Below are positions 46,800 through 58,839 of a DNA stretch of 64,000 bases, one piece after another. How positions within the stretch are numbered: the first letter of the stretch is position 1; every line of letters begins with the position of its first letter. A program made the position numbers and the translations under genes. Below the pieces are notes generated by a model. The model had not been told where the DNA came from and searched no databases. It was given only the letters and a program-made list of their open reading frames with translations. The DNA is from Hericium rajendrae (Eukaryota; Basidiomycota; Agaricomycetes; Russulales; Hericiaceae), in assembly GCA_033439255.1 (NCBI GenBank), contig CM065884.1, forward strand, positions 1,302,001 through 1,366,000. The letters are read 5' to 3'.

Positions 46800-48930
46800 T
46801 TAACACGTCTTCGAGTACGTGCCCGAGTAGTGAACTGCTCCAGCAAGCTCATGGTCCTTGACGCTTCCATGCATCTGTTCATGCGTTGTTCGGCGGTGCA
46901 TGTCACTACTCAGGGTGATGAGGCTATGGGCCGGCGAGTCGGTCTTAGCAAGAGATTCAGTGATCTCGATCTGCAGCGAAGTCAGTAATATAGTTGTATT
47001 CCATGTACGAGGGTACGCACGATGTCACCGACGAGGCATTCCACAAGGGCTTCGCTCAAGCTTTCGCGGACGACGACACGCAGAATCTCAATCTGCTGGA
47101 GATCGGGTGCGAGCTCATAGTTCGGGACGATCCTAGATACACATGATTACCAATGTGGTAAAAGTAGAAAATATGCCAACGTACCAGCCCTTAACACGCA
47201 GGAGGGTTTGTATCCATTTCTGCTGGATTTCAGGGTATTTTTCCTTGAACTCGTCAGAGAAACGGAAGGACACGACAGGCAGGCCAGGCTCGTAGCTCTG
47301 CACGGTACATGAATACACGCAGTCGCTCAAAGAGAAATAAAGGGGCGCACCTCAATGTCCTCCTCATCAAATCCAACGACGCGCTTGGCTGCCTCCGCAA
47401 CACTGCCACCGCCAACAGGCCTGTGGATATCGCTGAGGACAGTGTAATAGCCGCTCCGCTCCAATGCACGGGAAAGTGTTCGCGCGTTTTGAAGGTCCGC
47501 GAGCGCGACATTGCGATAACCCTGGAACCCGAGATGCAGAAAGTTGAAGTATTGCGCTATAATGGGGTGGGCAGGACGGGAGAAGTTGAGCGAGAAGGAA
47601 TATTCGACGGATCCGAGGTAGTGCAGCTCGAAGACGAGATCCTTGGGCAGGTGCTCCTGCGAGCGCCAGATAACCCAACCAACGCCGACGTAAGACAGAC
47701 CGAATTTGTGGCCAGAGGTGTTGATAGATACGACACGGGGAATCTTGAAGTCCCATTTGAGCTTAGGCTACCAGGCTATTAATATCAAATCTTACACCCA
47801 GAGACTGAGATGGCATACCGTAGCAAATGGTGCGATGAACCCGCCAGAGGCTCCGTCGACGTGAATGGGAACTGAATGGCCCGTCTCCTCCTCATATTTG
47901 TCTAGAAGCGCAGCGATCTCCTCGACAGGCTCGTAATGGCCGGTGTAAGTGCCTAAGCCAGCCATGAGGCTCAGCACGCGATTGAGAACAAGGAAACTAC
48001 TCACTCCCAAGGATAACGTATATGCCGATTGTATTTTCGTCCACGTACTGCATAATCTTCTTGGGGTCGAGCCTATATTTGCTCTCCACGGAGATAGGAA
48101 CGAGGCGCGTCTCCACCTCAAAATAGCGCGCGAATTTCTCAAGAGCAACTTGCGCATTGGCACCCATGACGATGTTGGGACCTGGCTCGTGGACGGACTT
48201 GCCCGCAGCCTTCCGCTTTTCTTGCCAAATGCGCTTCATAGCAAGACCACCGAGCTGAATGGCCTCAGACGAACCAGTCGTCGCAGTGCCGACGGCCTGA
48301 TGAGAGGACGTGGCATTCCAAAGCTCAGCAAGAATAGAGATGCCTGGATGATATACTGTAAGCATCAAAAGCAACAAATTCTCAACAATAGAAACGCACA
48401 GCGGGTATGGATGGCTTGCGTCATGGGGTATTCATCTTGGTCAATCAAGTTCTTAGATATGTTCTCCAGCATCAACTTGTCCGCCTGCGGCGGCATCCAG
48501 GTATGAACGAAAGACGCTAGATTCAGCAGAGGTGATCCATCAAGCGACAATTCGTCATGGATGAGCTGGTAAGCTGCCTCCGAATTGACGCCCTGGTCAT
48601 CAAAGAGGCGTATCAGAACCTAAGCGACGCGAACATAGAAAAATGTACATACCTTGGATGGGATCTTGTACTTCGGCAGCGAGTCGGTTTCATAGCGCGC
48701 ACAATAGGCATGCGACAGAGCATTGGGGTCTGTCTTCGTAAGATGATGCGCGTGGGACTTGTGGTCCTGTATACCATACGTCTTTGAATACGAGTTATGA
48801 AAATTAGCAGGAACTGTCGTACCTTTGCTTCTTGGAGGAGACGGTCGGGATTGACGTGCTGTTGAGGAAGTCAGTGGATGGATTGAAGGAAAATCGAGCC
48901 CATCCATCGCCGTACCTTAGAGAGAGCCAT
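46800..48930 (-). CDS. Glutamate decarboxylase
   Basis: A many-exon PLP enzyme converting glutamate to GABA (GABA shunt, stress and acid responses). Starts [17 protein letters not shown]; then LHDELSLDG-type (here [24 protein letters not shown]), [58 protein letters not shown] (the Asp of the cofactor site), the PLP lysine in [34 protein letters not shown], and a C-terminal segment to YSGTYSKTC before the stop at 46800. All major family blocks are present in order; no frame break was noticed. Confidence 0.95.
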
Positions 48931-50042
48931 GTCGGATGTTGGCAACCGAGGGTGCGTTTAATTGGTTGCTGCGATCCAGGACAGGCCTTTATATAGTTCA
49001 CAAGGCCGCCGAAAATAACATCACAATATAAAGATGGCGTAGTGAAAGACAACATGACGCATGCACTCTCCTGCTCAAATGGTTGGATTTGATGTCAATC
49101 CATGGTGCATCGCGCTCAGATCTGCGCCCTCTCTACGCAAGTTCTTTTTTTAGCACAGCTTGCCTGACGTCACCCTCAAGTTCAACCCATCGCAACCAAG
49201 TCCCGACGTCCCGCATTATACAAGGAATTGCTAGAATTTGCGAAGTAGCTGGTACGAAATTCATCTGCAAATAATCAGATCCATCACTTCCAGCTGTTTC
49301 AAAGAGACGTATTAATTATCCAGTAGGTTGTGCGGCGCCTGCCTTTGTCTCTGAAGATGATGCGTTCACACCGTTGCCGGGCGCCGCACACGATGCAGCA
49401 CAGGTGACACTGCTCTGTCTTTAGGACATTATTGACAACGATGCCTCGAGGTATCTGATATCCACAGTGCTCCCTTAAATAACTCGGCGACGACACTTCG
49501 GAGGCCAGCCTGGAGCAGTCACAAGTAGGGACATGTAGGAAGTTGGAGATGTCATTCGAGGCACCGCTGAAATGTTCTAAACATGCAACAGGTGCGTGTA
49601 CGGGAGAGCCGTATCACTGCCATATCGGATAGTCTAGTGGTCTGGAACACTTTTGACAGCGGCTCGCATCTCCCGAGTGACGAGGTTAGACAGTAGACGG
49701 ACCGCATGATCATGTCTCGAGATGCTTGCACTAACAATGGACCACAGTGGTGAATCAGGCCGTCAGTGGATCTGCGTGGAAGGCATGGGAGGGGCAACAA
49801 GGAAAAAGATGAGCCGGCGGGGCGTTGGCGGGACGAGCTGAGGTACGTCGCGGTTGTACCTGGCTATACGCGTCAGTCACATCACGTCACAGCGTGTCCT
49901 GTCGCGTCTGACTTCAAGACTTTAAGCCGACGCGTCAGCTGGACTCCACGGGCTTCATTCGCGAACCAGAGACTCGATGCCAGGAAACGTTACAGAACCT
50001 GCATCATGACGTCAGTAAAAACTTCTATGTCAGTGAGGTCCT
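48931..50042. other. Intergenic, divergent genes
   Basis: 1.1 kb between the glutamate decarboxylase start (minus) and the POLD2 start (plus). It holds both promoters; no gene, repeat or RNA was recognised. Upstream exons of POLD2 cannot be excluded near 49,990. Confidence 0.6.
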
Positions 50043-51888
50043 ATGTATGGCGGACATCTGCTGAACATCCTTGGTTATATCAGATGTCCTGCTCCGGCTC
50101 CTCTCAACCGTCTACCAAGTACTGTGCTTCCTCTGACCGACCGAACGCCGTCATTTGTGATCGATGCGAAGAACAAGTCTTTCAAGCATCAGTACGCCAA
50201 TATCTACTTCGTGCGGTTGAGGGTACTTCGGGCATTCGTCGAGAAGGAAGCGAAAAGGAGATGGAAGGACGTAAGAGGTATGAGCCACTTCCGTGTACCG
50301 ATAACTACTAGCACAATTCCGCTCAATCGAGCACGAGACCTTTGAGCCCTTTTGACGTTCTAACATTGCTGCTTGTCACCTGTTTTTCTCTTGCTCACAC
50401 TATTCCCCGCAGATTCACCCAAACTTGTATCCAGAGTTCTTGATGTCGTCAAAGGCGAGCTGTGCTACATTGTTGGCACTGTATACATGGAGATGCCACT
50501 CAAGCCAAACGTACTTGCTGATATCGGTCGTGATGTGCGCATTCTATCTTTTCCCGACGAAAGTGGCGACTAACCGTCTTGTTTAGCGTTCAATACCAGC
50601 GCCTCCTCCACGGGACAAAATCTGTTCGCCTGAAGACAGTGTCATGATTGAAGACGAATCAGGGAGGATGCACCTCGTCGGCGAGCCGCTGAAGAAGGCG
50701 CATCTCGTCACTGGAATCATTGTTGGGGCCCTGGGGATGGAGAATAGCAGTGGCGAGTTTTCAGTTGTAGATTTGTGCTTCGCCGGCCTGGCACCTCAAG
50801 AGGAAGATGAAGGGGGAGGCGATGTTATGGATGTCGACAGTAAGCTTGGATTCTGTCTTACTCCAAGCGGGCACTGAGCATTTTCGATGATGTTTCAGCC
50901 GACTCCCCAGAGGAATATGTTGGGATCATATCCGGGCTGGATATTGGTCCGAATCCATCTTCAGATGCCCAAATCCAGATGATGGTCGAGTATTTGACTG
51001 GCGAGGGCGGTGGCTCGGATGATCAGGTATCGGCCAGTCAGATCTCGCGACTAATTATTGCTGGGAATTCGCTTGCACCCATCGGAGGCTCTGGCATAGA
51101 CGAGGAGGCTGAGAAAGAGCGGAAGCCTGTGAGCCTCACGACTAAATCTTGTTAAACCCCCGTGCTCACCCCACATCTGGCAGCGTCGTTATGGTTATGA
51201 TTATGCGTCCTTCTCGCCTCATCCCACGCTAAACTTGTCTGCTCATCTACTGGATCTCTCCCGCTCGATACCTATCCATCTCTTGCCAGGCACCTCCGAT
51301 CCGTCAGGCACAATCCTTCCGCAGCAGCCTCTCCCACGTGCTATGTTCGGCGAAGCGTCTAGTTACTCGAGTTTCAACTGTGAAACAAATCCGACTTACA
51401 TTCGATTCGAGACGGGCATCTCGGAGTCGTCTGCTCCCGACGACAACGGGGCATCCTCATCAAAACGCGCTTTGTCGAGCACGGGACCTACCTACACGCG
51501 CACTATCTTAGCGACCTCAGGTCAGCCGACGAACGACATGTTCAAATACCTTCCGACGCCGCCAACGACGCGATTGGGACTTTCTGAATCGACATTACGT
51601 TGGAGACACATGGCGCCTACGGCTCCAGACACGCTATGGTGCCACCCATATTTCACAGTCGATCCGTTCGTCATCAAACAAACGCCGGACATATACATCA
51701 TTGGGGATCAGCCGCGGTTCACATCAAAGTTGGTAAAAGAGGGCAACAAGCGGTGTCGTATCGTGCTGGTCCCCTCTTTCGCAGAAACGGGCGTGCTGGT
51801 TCTCGTGGGCTTGAGGACGCTCAATGCGAAGATTGTCAAGTTTTCCGTGGAGAAAAATATGACTTTGATAGGGAATGAAACAAGCTAA
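50043..51888 (+). CDS. POLD2: DNA polymerase delta small subunit
   Basis: Five exons (50043-50277, 50413-50534, 50587-50839, 50899-51128, 51184-51888) total 1545 nt, 514 residues. Regulatory B subunit of DNA polymerase delta (Cdc1/Hys2/Pol31 family). Seen: an OB-fold start FKHQYANIYFVRLRVLR, the conserved GELCYIVGTVYMEMPLKPNVLADIGRD, PEDSVMIEDESGRMHLVGE, the calcineurin-like phosphatase part GIISGLDIGP, HLLPGTSDPSG, SFNCETNPTYI, TSGQPTNDMFKYLP, and LRWRHMAPTAPDTLWCHPYF. Splice phases agree throughout. The first Met is the earliest in frame; an alternative is that 50043-50081 is an intron (GTATGG...TATCAG) and the true start lies upstream. Confidence 0.94.
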
Positions 51889-53466
51889 TGCATTTATCTG
51901 GTTGTTCAGACATGTCCACAATGCCGTCGGTGACAATCGCCTAATGTAATTCAGAACTCCTTATGCTTCCCGCTGAGGTCCTCCTGGTTTGCGATCGGCC
52001 TTAGCTTTTGATCTTCCGTCACCCGACTTCCCGAGAGATGTCCATTGAGTTATTTCGTCCCTCAGTTACTGATCACCAGTCACCAGTCCTTAGCCAAGGC
52101 AGTGGTATGTGGCTCTAACTTTACGGCGACACTAAGTCCCATCATTTCGGACAGGTGTTTTTTCAAATGGCCTCGACTGAAGTCATTGAATTTTCCCAGC
52201 AGAATGCTCATTACCCTCCTCTAATTTCCAAAACTTGCTTTTCTATCTGACTTAAGGAAGTTATGTAGCAGGCGGCCTACCATGTCTGTTCAACGGAATG
52301 ACACAGCGCCCGAAAACATCAGCCACAGTTAGTCACATTTTTATTCTCATTCAACGCTCCGACACAATTTCAAGATGAACCGAACTCTCGAACGCGCTGA
52401 ATCCGCTGCCCTTCCCACGACACCTGGGTAGAAGCTTTCCATCGGGGAGGCCGGGGATCGTTCACGATATCAGAGAAGTTCGAATGCACTACCCGTCTCC
52501 TGTGGGAAAACACTTTAGGCCATATACGGAGGTATGTTCCCGAGCTGATTGGAGGCTATGCTCTCTTCACTTTCCCAACTGCAGCCGGTATGACATCGAT
52601 GTCCATGAATATCGAACGGTGGGGGTATCCTGCTGACAGCAGACAGACGAGACAGGGCGCGCAGAACGCGTGTCTACACCGATCGTACTCCGCTGCTGCG
52701 GACGGCCCTAGAGTACGGCTCAGTGCGCCATTACTGCGAATATGCAAGTACTTGCCTGTGGAAGTGTACAGCCGCACATTGGTGTTCCCCACATCCTCGA
52801 TGACCGCAGTGATTGGATCGCAGTACCCTTCGATGCATGCTGATGCACGCTCGTTGAACAGGAACCAGGCCCGGCGATCGTTGGCCCTCACCGATCCAAC
52901 CAATGATGTACCGGTCAATCGTCCTCTGCAACGAGCTATTCGTGATTTGGTTGGTGTAGAGGGCTTCTCAAAAGCACCATGGTCTAGTGAGCAGGTCCAT
53001 ATCAGCGCTTCGAAAAGTTCTCAGGTGTCTGAGGTAAGCTCACAAGCAGGCATCCCTTCATACTCAGAAGTCAATGTATTTCTAACTCTGTGGGATTCTC
53101 GACCCGAACGCGAGAGGAAAATACCTCAATGTGAGAACAAAGTGTCCCCTTCAGGCTCGCCTCTTCGATCGCTCCGGATTTCTGGGTCCATGATGATGTC
53201 TCTATTCACATCACCTGTGCTGGATGTGTCTTCATTATTCTGCACCCGTACGGCGACCCGTCTGCCCGTCGGCATAAGCAATGCAAGATCCTGTTGTGTT
53301 GCTTTACCCACCATCTATCGTGCGCAGCAGCGAGGGAATATCTCATGGCGTATTCTTGGCCGCTATTTCAAGGGCTTCGTTTGACTGAAATTGCCATCCC
53401 ACTCTCACCCCCATTCCCACTCTCGTCTTGGCTCTTTCCCTTGATTTATACACCCAGTCCAACGCC
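51889..53466. other. Interval with an unclassified open frame
   Basis: 1.6 kb between POLD2 and the cupredoxin gene. A + strand frame of 264 residues (52590-53384) and minus-strand frames at 52556-52918 and 53126-53314 overlap one another. None shows a familiar domain or a convincing exon pattern, so coding status is open. A CT-rich stretch near 53400-53460 is the cupredoxin promoter side. Confidence 0.4.
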
Positions 53467-54483
53467 ATGAAGTTCACGTCTGCTTTGGTCGGTCTCCTAC
53501 TCCCCGTTCTCGCCGTTGCCCAGTACGGTCCGCCACCTGGCCCCGCGCCGGCCCCGTCGGCGTCGGCTTCGTCTTCGTCTTCGAATTCGAATTCCAACGC
53601 AATCCCGAGCGCACCTCCGAGCACTTCTACTGCCGTTAATGTGAGGCCGACCAATTTCTATGCATCTCTTGATATTGACGAAACTCCAACCGCAGGTCGA
53701 TGTCGCGGCAGGCGGCCAATTCGTGTTCAACCCTTCCAACTTCACGGCCGCCAACGGCACGACGGTGACTTTCTTCTTCCCAAAGTTCGTCGCGAGCTGT
53801 CCTTGTTTTCTCGCTCTTTGGGCTCATTATCCACGTTCAATCTAGTGCTGGCATCACCCACTCGGTCACCCAGTCCAACTTCAGCAACCCGTGCACGCCT
53901 CTGCAGGCGTCAGGGCAAAATGGATTTGACTCTGGCCTGCAGGCCGGTGTGCAGTACACGATCACGATCACGGATGACAGCGTTCGTGAGTAATTTCAAT
54001 CGATAATTATGGCAAGCCAGGTTTTAATGCGTGACGTGCAGCAATTTGGTTCTTCTGCAAGCAGATTACCCATTGCGGCCTGGGCATGGTTGGGTATGCT
54101 TCTGTCCCTTTCATCATGTATCTTTGTTGACGCTATTCCGTGGATAGCTCGATCAACGCGCCCACGTCCGGCAGCAACACGTATAACGCCTTCAAAACTG
54201 CTGCCTTAGCGATTGGCGCCAACGAGCCGACGGTATGCTTTCCTGCGTCATTGCGTACTAGGCTGTGTTCTCACTGCGAACCTTAATTTAGATCCAGGAC
54301 AATGGCCCTGTCACTGGCGGCGTCGACGCCCAGGCTACCGCCACGCCCGCGAATACCGCCTCTGCCTCGGGGTCGTCTGCTTCGTCGGGGTCGAATGGCA
54401 GCGCCTCGTCCGACGCTACGCGTGTCGCAGTCAGCGGTGCATTCGGCCTCGTCGCACTCATCGCGGCAGCAATGTTCGCCTAG
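53467..54483 (+). CDS. Secreted GPI-anchored cupredoxin-like protein
   Basis: Six exons (53467-53640, 53696-53784, 53846-53985, 54042-54093, 54148-54232, 54292-54483), 732 nt, 243 residues. Signal peptide MKFTSALVGLLLPVLAVAQ; Pro/Ser/Asn-rich linker; cupredoxin domain from VDVAAGGQFVFNPSNFTAANGTTVTF with ITHSVTQSNF and PIWFFCKQITHCGLGM. The His of THS plus Cys, His and Met in the last segment match a type-1-like copper site of the extracellular serine-rich protein group. The C-terminus is a Ser/Ala-rich stalk with a hydrophobic end (FGLVALIAAAMFA), a GPI-anchor signal. Likely wall- or membrane-bound; function unknown. Confidence 0.9.
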
Positions 54484-55036
54484 ATGCTAGGTGCGTCGAG
54501 TAGGCGTCGTATCTGACCATCCGAGAATGTCTGCAGAAAGGAGCGTAGTAATGTCGCTTAATTAATATATACGGTGTTGTTATGTGGACAAGTACGGTCA
54601 CGGAGTGGATAGACATGATTTGTTGTCCCTGCATAAATCTTGACAACGTAACCTTGTTCCCTTTGAATCTCATGCGTGCTTGGTCTGTCTTACCTCTATC
54701 TCTTACTGTGACGGACGAGAAAACAGACCTTCATAACCGCTTTCTTCTTGACCATCGTGCTCAAACTTCAGATCGTCCCAGCGTGCGCAGTAGCCGACAC
54801 GATTACACGCGATTGTCGCGTACAACAAGCAGGAGACGAGATGATGAGATCCTAATGGCAGTGCCTGCTGTACAGTCATGATGATTGTGTCAAGTCTCTC
54901 GTGGCTGTGCATCTATGTTAGGTGCAAGTGCGACTCCGTCCACCGTACAACTTCACACTGAGCGTAGACTCGAGCATCTTCCTGACCTCGTATCGGCTGG
55001 TCATTGCTGGTCATCATTGCCTCGTCGAACGCCCCC
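54484..55036. other. Intergenic
   Basis: 550 bp between the cupredoxin stop and HID1 start, same strand. No gene or repeat seen. Confidence 0.6.
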
Positions 55037-58000
55037 ATGTTCGGAAAGATACCCTCCAAGCTCTCTGCTCCGTTTGGATTACTGGGAGATGAAGCGAAGT
55101 TAGCATTTCGCAGTCAGCCGGGCGGCATTGCGAAACTAGCATCAACACGGGTACGTTCCATGGGATCCTGGAGGGATTTGTCTATATGGCTAATGGTGTC
55201 TGGTCCAGAATATTACGGAGAATGATGCGTACTGGGATCAGGTACGTGAACATCTCAGTCTCAGGGAATTTGATCTTAAAGCGCGGTACCATAGTACATG
55301 ACACTCTTCGACTCGGCGTCGGATGTGTTCTCCCTCATATTACCACATGACAGTGAGTCTCACCTCATGTAAGAACGTCGATCCAGGCTAATTGGACACG
55401 CCAGTACGCCGCGCTCTTCTGGATGCGCCAGAGAATGTTGCAACTCTCATTCGCGTCATTACCTCCCGCTTGTTTAATCTCGTCTCCGATCATACGTTCC
55501 CTACCCCGATCAACGCGTCCATGGCTTCCATGGCCTCCATTGCAACGTCGTTCATGAAGACCGGCTCTTTGGATCGAAATCCCACGAAAGAGGTCTTGAA
55601 TTGTATACGCGTTTTGCAGCGGGTACTGCCCGTTGTCTTTGAGATTGATAGTGAATCGAGTATTTTCGAGCGAGAAATCTTCTGGAAGAAGGAAGTCGTC
55701 GAAGGACAAGACTTGAAGGAGGAAGGAGAGCAGACACCTCAGTTTGTCGTTGAGGATGATGAGGAAGCGGCCGACGAGGAGTCCCCGCAACCCCCGAAGC
55801 CCACTGGAGCTAAGCAGATGAAAACTCTCCCTTCTATTGCGGAAAGGCTGTTTAGCTGTCTGGTTGACTTGCTCTTCTGTTGTGGCTTTACATTACCACC
55901 AAAGATCCAGGTTGACCACTACAAGATCAATTACATTATATGGTATGCAGCCGTCTTCCTTATCATTGAGACAGGTCTAATGTTTGAGCTGCGCCTGGTA
56001 GGGAGAAAGGTGTAGGCTCTACTGCAGATCTGGGACCTAGTCATGCCTTCGACACAAACAAGACCGAAGTTCTTCGTCTCCTGCTCATCCTTTTCTCGCG
56101 CCAGATCTATGTACCACCATCATCCCTGCTCAGCAGCCCTTCTTTGTACACACTCCACTTCGTACAGAATACCCCACGACGCGACGTCTTGACTGTCCTG
56201 TGCTCGCTACTCAACACGGCCATGAACTCATCCCAATCGCTGAACACTAATGTTATCAATGGTGTTGCAGGTCGTCTACCATATAATCACCTTGTATTCA
56301 AAGGTGAGGATCCAAGAGCCAACCTTGTCGGTACTTGCTTTCAAGTGCTCTGCGCACTTTTGGACTTCCAAAGTGGACGCGCTCGGGATGTGACCGCTGG
56401 TGCCGGCGAGAACCAGACATCTACCCCGACTCCGCGGACCAATGCATTTCGGTACTTTTTAGCTAAAGTTGTACGTCAGACTTGAATCTTGTTTCTGTAA
56501 CGCACCACTCATGCGACTCCGCAGCATCGTACCCAAGACTTCCAATTCATAATTGACGGAGTATTGGGAATACTGGAGCAACAAATGGCAGCTATGAACA
56601 ATTTACTTCCGGGATCTAGGAAATCTGTGCCATATATGGTCGAAACAAGTGAGTTACTTTCCTCATCCGAGTACATTCCTACTTATTATCTGTGTAGTCA
56701 TTTTCTTCTGGAAAATGATCGAGCTGAACAGGGTAAGACTTCATGCACTCGATGTACGTTCTGTTGCAGAAAACTCACTCTTTCATCGCAGAAATTCAGA
56801 GTATACCTCCTAGACCTTGACAAGTCCATGGATATTGTAGTCTATCTGCTGTGCTATACCTTGGAAATCAAGGACAAACCACGTAAATTTATCTCTACGT
56901 CTATGAAGTCTCTTCACCTCCGTCTGATATGTCTATTCCAGAGCAGCACGGGTTATGCCGAGCGCTGTCCTATATCATGCAAACCCTTTCTGCTGAGAGC
57001 GCGTTCGGGTTACGATTGACCTTTCCAGTCAAGGCTCCGCATCTACCGGCCAAATGGAATGTCGGTGGAGCTGCCGCTGACTTCATGATCAATGTAAGCA
57101 AGTTCATGCTCTTCAAAATGCTAGGAGACTTACCCTCGGATGGACTTCCTGCAGGCCGTATATAACATTGTTGCGACCACCTCCGGTGCCTTAAATTCCC
57201 TGTATCCGGCCTTGATCATTGCCCTGTCAAATGCCGCTCCATATTTCAAGAACTTAAATGTCAATTCCTCAACACGTCTACTTCAGCTATTCCAGGCGTT
57301 CTCAAATCCAGCGTTTTTGCTGGCAGATGAAGGTCACCCAAGGCTTCTGTTCTTCTTGTGAGTGTCCTCAATGTGTCATGTCTTTCCGGTTATTCAGGCC
57401 ATCCATAATTAGATTGGAGGTATTCAACTCTATCATCGCGTATCATCTCCCCGAAAACCCGAACCTCGTCTACGGTATTCTGAGATCCTCAAAGACGTTC
57501 GAGGATCTGGGCACGTTTACTCTAGCCAGAGGCCTGCGTGAAATTCGCAGGATACAATTGGCGAAAGAGGAGCAAGCACGGAAGCCGGACGCGAAAGGCA
57601 AGAGCCGAGATGTGGAAGAGAACCATGAGCAGCCCCACGAAGAGAAGCAACGCCTGCTTGAACGAGAGCACAGCGTGCTTAGTCGTGCGCAATCGATGGA
57701 CAGCTTGACTGATGTGCGGGTGGACCCTCGCTCGGGTCCTCAAGAGGAGGCTTCGCCACCAGCAGAGGACAGCACGACAGTTCAACCGTTGGCATCGCCG
57801 ACATCGACGGAGGCTCCGTCCGGCTTCCCTCCTGCGGTATCCGAGAAGGCGAGAGGCAAAATGCGGGTCCGTCGGTCGGAATCTGTCGACACGGACGCCA
57901 GTCTCGATCATGTGGCGGCTGCTGGAGTCGGTAGAAACGGCTTTGTACCGACTCAAGAATGGGTAAGCCTCCAAGCGCACACGATTTGCATGACGCGCTG

Positions 58001-58544
58001 ATCCTCTCCCACAGGTGACCTCCTGGCAGCAGGGGTGAGTCCGCTTTGTTTATCACTGACAAGCTAGACTAGAACATCATCTAGCCTGCCTCTAGATTTA
58101 GTTATGCTGGTCATTTCAGAGCTGATGCCAAAGATACAAGACCTTCAAGGACGCAACAAGCCGAATTCGACAACTGCTATCATCGACTTCCTGAGCCATG
58201 TTTCGCTCACGCATGTTCTTCCTCCACCTCCGCCACTGAACCCGAGGCGCTTCGTCGTAAGTGTGCTTTCTGACCGATTTTTATTCTCTTTGCTTAAGTT
58301 TATCCAGTGGTCCGAGCCTTCGATCGTCTGGCTTTCTTCCCTCATTTGGGGAGAGATCTACGTGCGCGGCATGACACCCCTCGGAATATGGAACACGACC
58401 AACGTCCGACTGTTCTATGTCAAGCACGCGCAAGCGACTCAACGCCAGATCGCAGGGGCAGTGACCAGTGTCGTTGGGGGTCTTCTCGGTCGGAACTCAG
58501 ACTCGTCGCAGGCGGCGAGGCAGCGTGCGGAGCGTTCTGGTTAA
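55037..58544 (+). CDS. HID1 family protein
   Basis: Starts MFGKIPSKLSAPFGLLGDEAKLAFRSQPGGIAKL; then ENDAYWDQ, TLFDSASDVFSLI, APENVATLIRVITSRLF, NCIRVLQRVLPVVFE, FWKKEVVEGQ, RLFSCLVDLLFCCGFTLP, LRLLLILFSRQIYVPPS, NTPRRDVLTVLCSLLNTA, LPYNHLVFKGEDPRANLVG, an acidic/Ser-rich region with KARGKMRVRRSES, and a C-terminal block ending WNTTNVRLFYVKHAQ. These are the landmarks of HID1 (high-temperature-induced dauer formation 1), a peripheral Golgi/secretory-granule protein in animals; its fungal role is in post-Golgi traffic by inference. Many short introns. The first exons are small (YWDQ, then FDSAS). No frame break was noticed, though exon boundaries between 56640 and 57170 were not fully resolved. 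Confidence 0.88.
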
Positions 58545-58839
58545 TATGTTGACGAGTCAGTGGGCACGCTGGCTGTAGCTGTAACATTTATTATGATGTA
58601 TGCTTTATATCCTGTTGCATATAGCTGTTAGAGAAATGGGTCTATAGACAGTGGCTCGCATCTCTTCGTATGCTGAGATGAGTGTTTAGAACATGCAGTA
58701 TCGGATGTCGTCAGCCACAAGCGCGTCGTTCACCGACGCGTTCGAAGTTTGATGCGCGCGACCACCGTGACTTAGACGCCGTCAGGCCTGCCGCGGTCGA
58801 CAATGCGGGCGGCCATACCCTCAAAACACTCCCAATGAC

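Noticed and set aside
52590-53384. 264-residue + strand frame between POLD2 and the cupredoxin gene
   Set aside because: No family resemblance, overlapping minus-strand frames of similar quality, no intron pattern; left as undecided rather than called.
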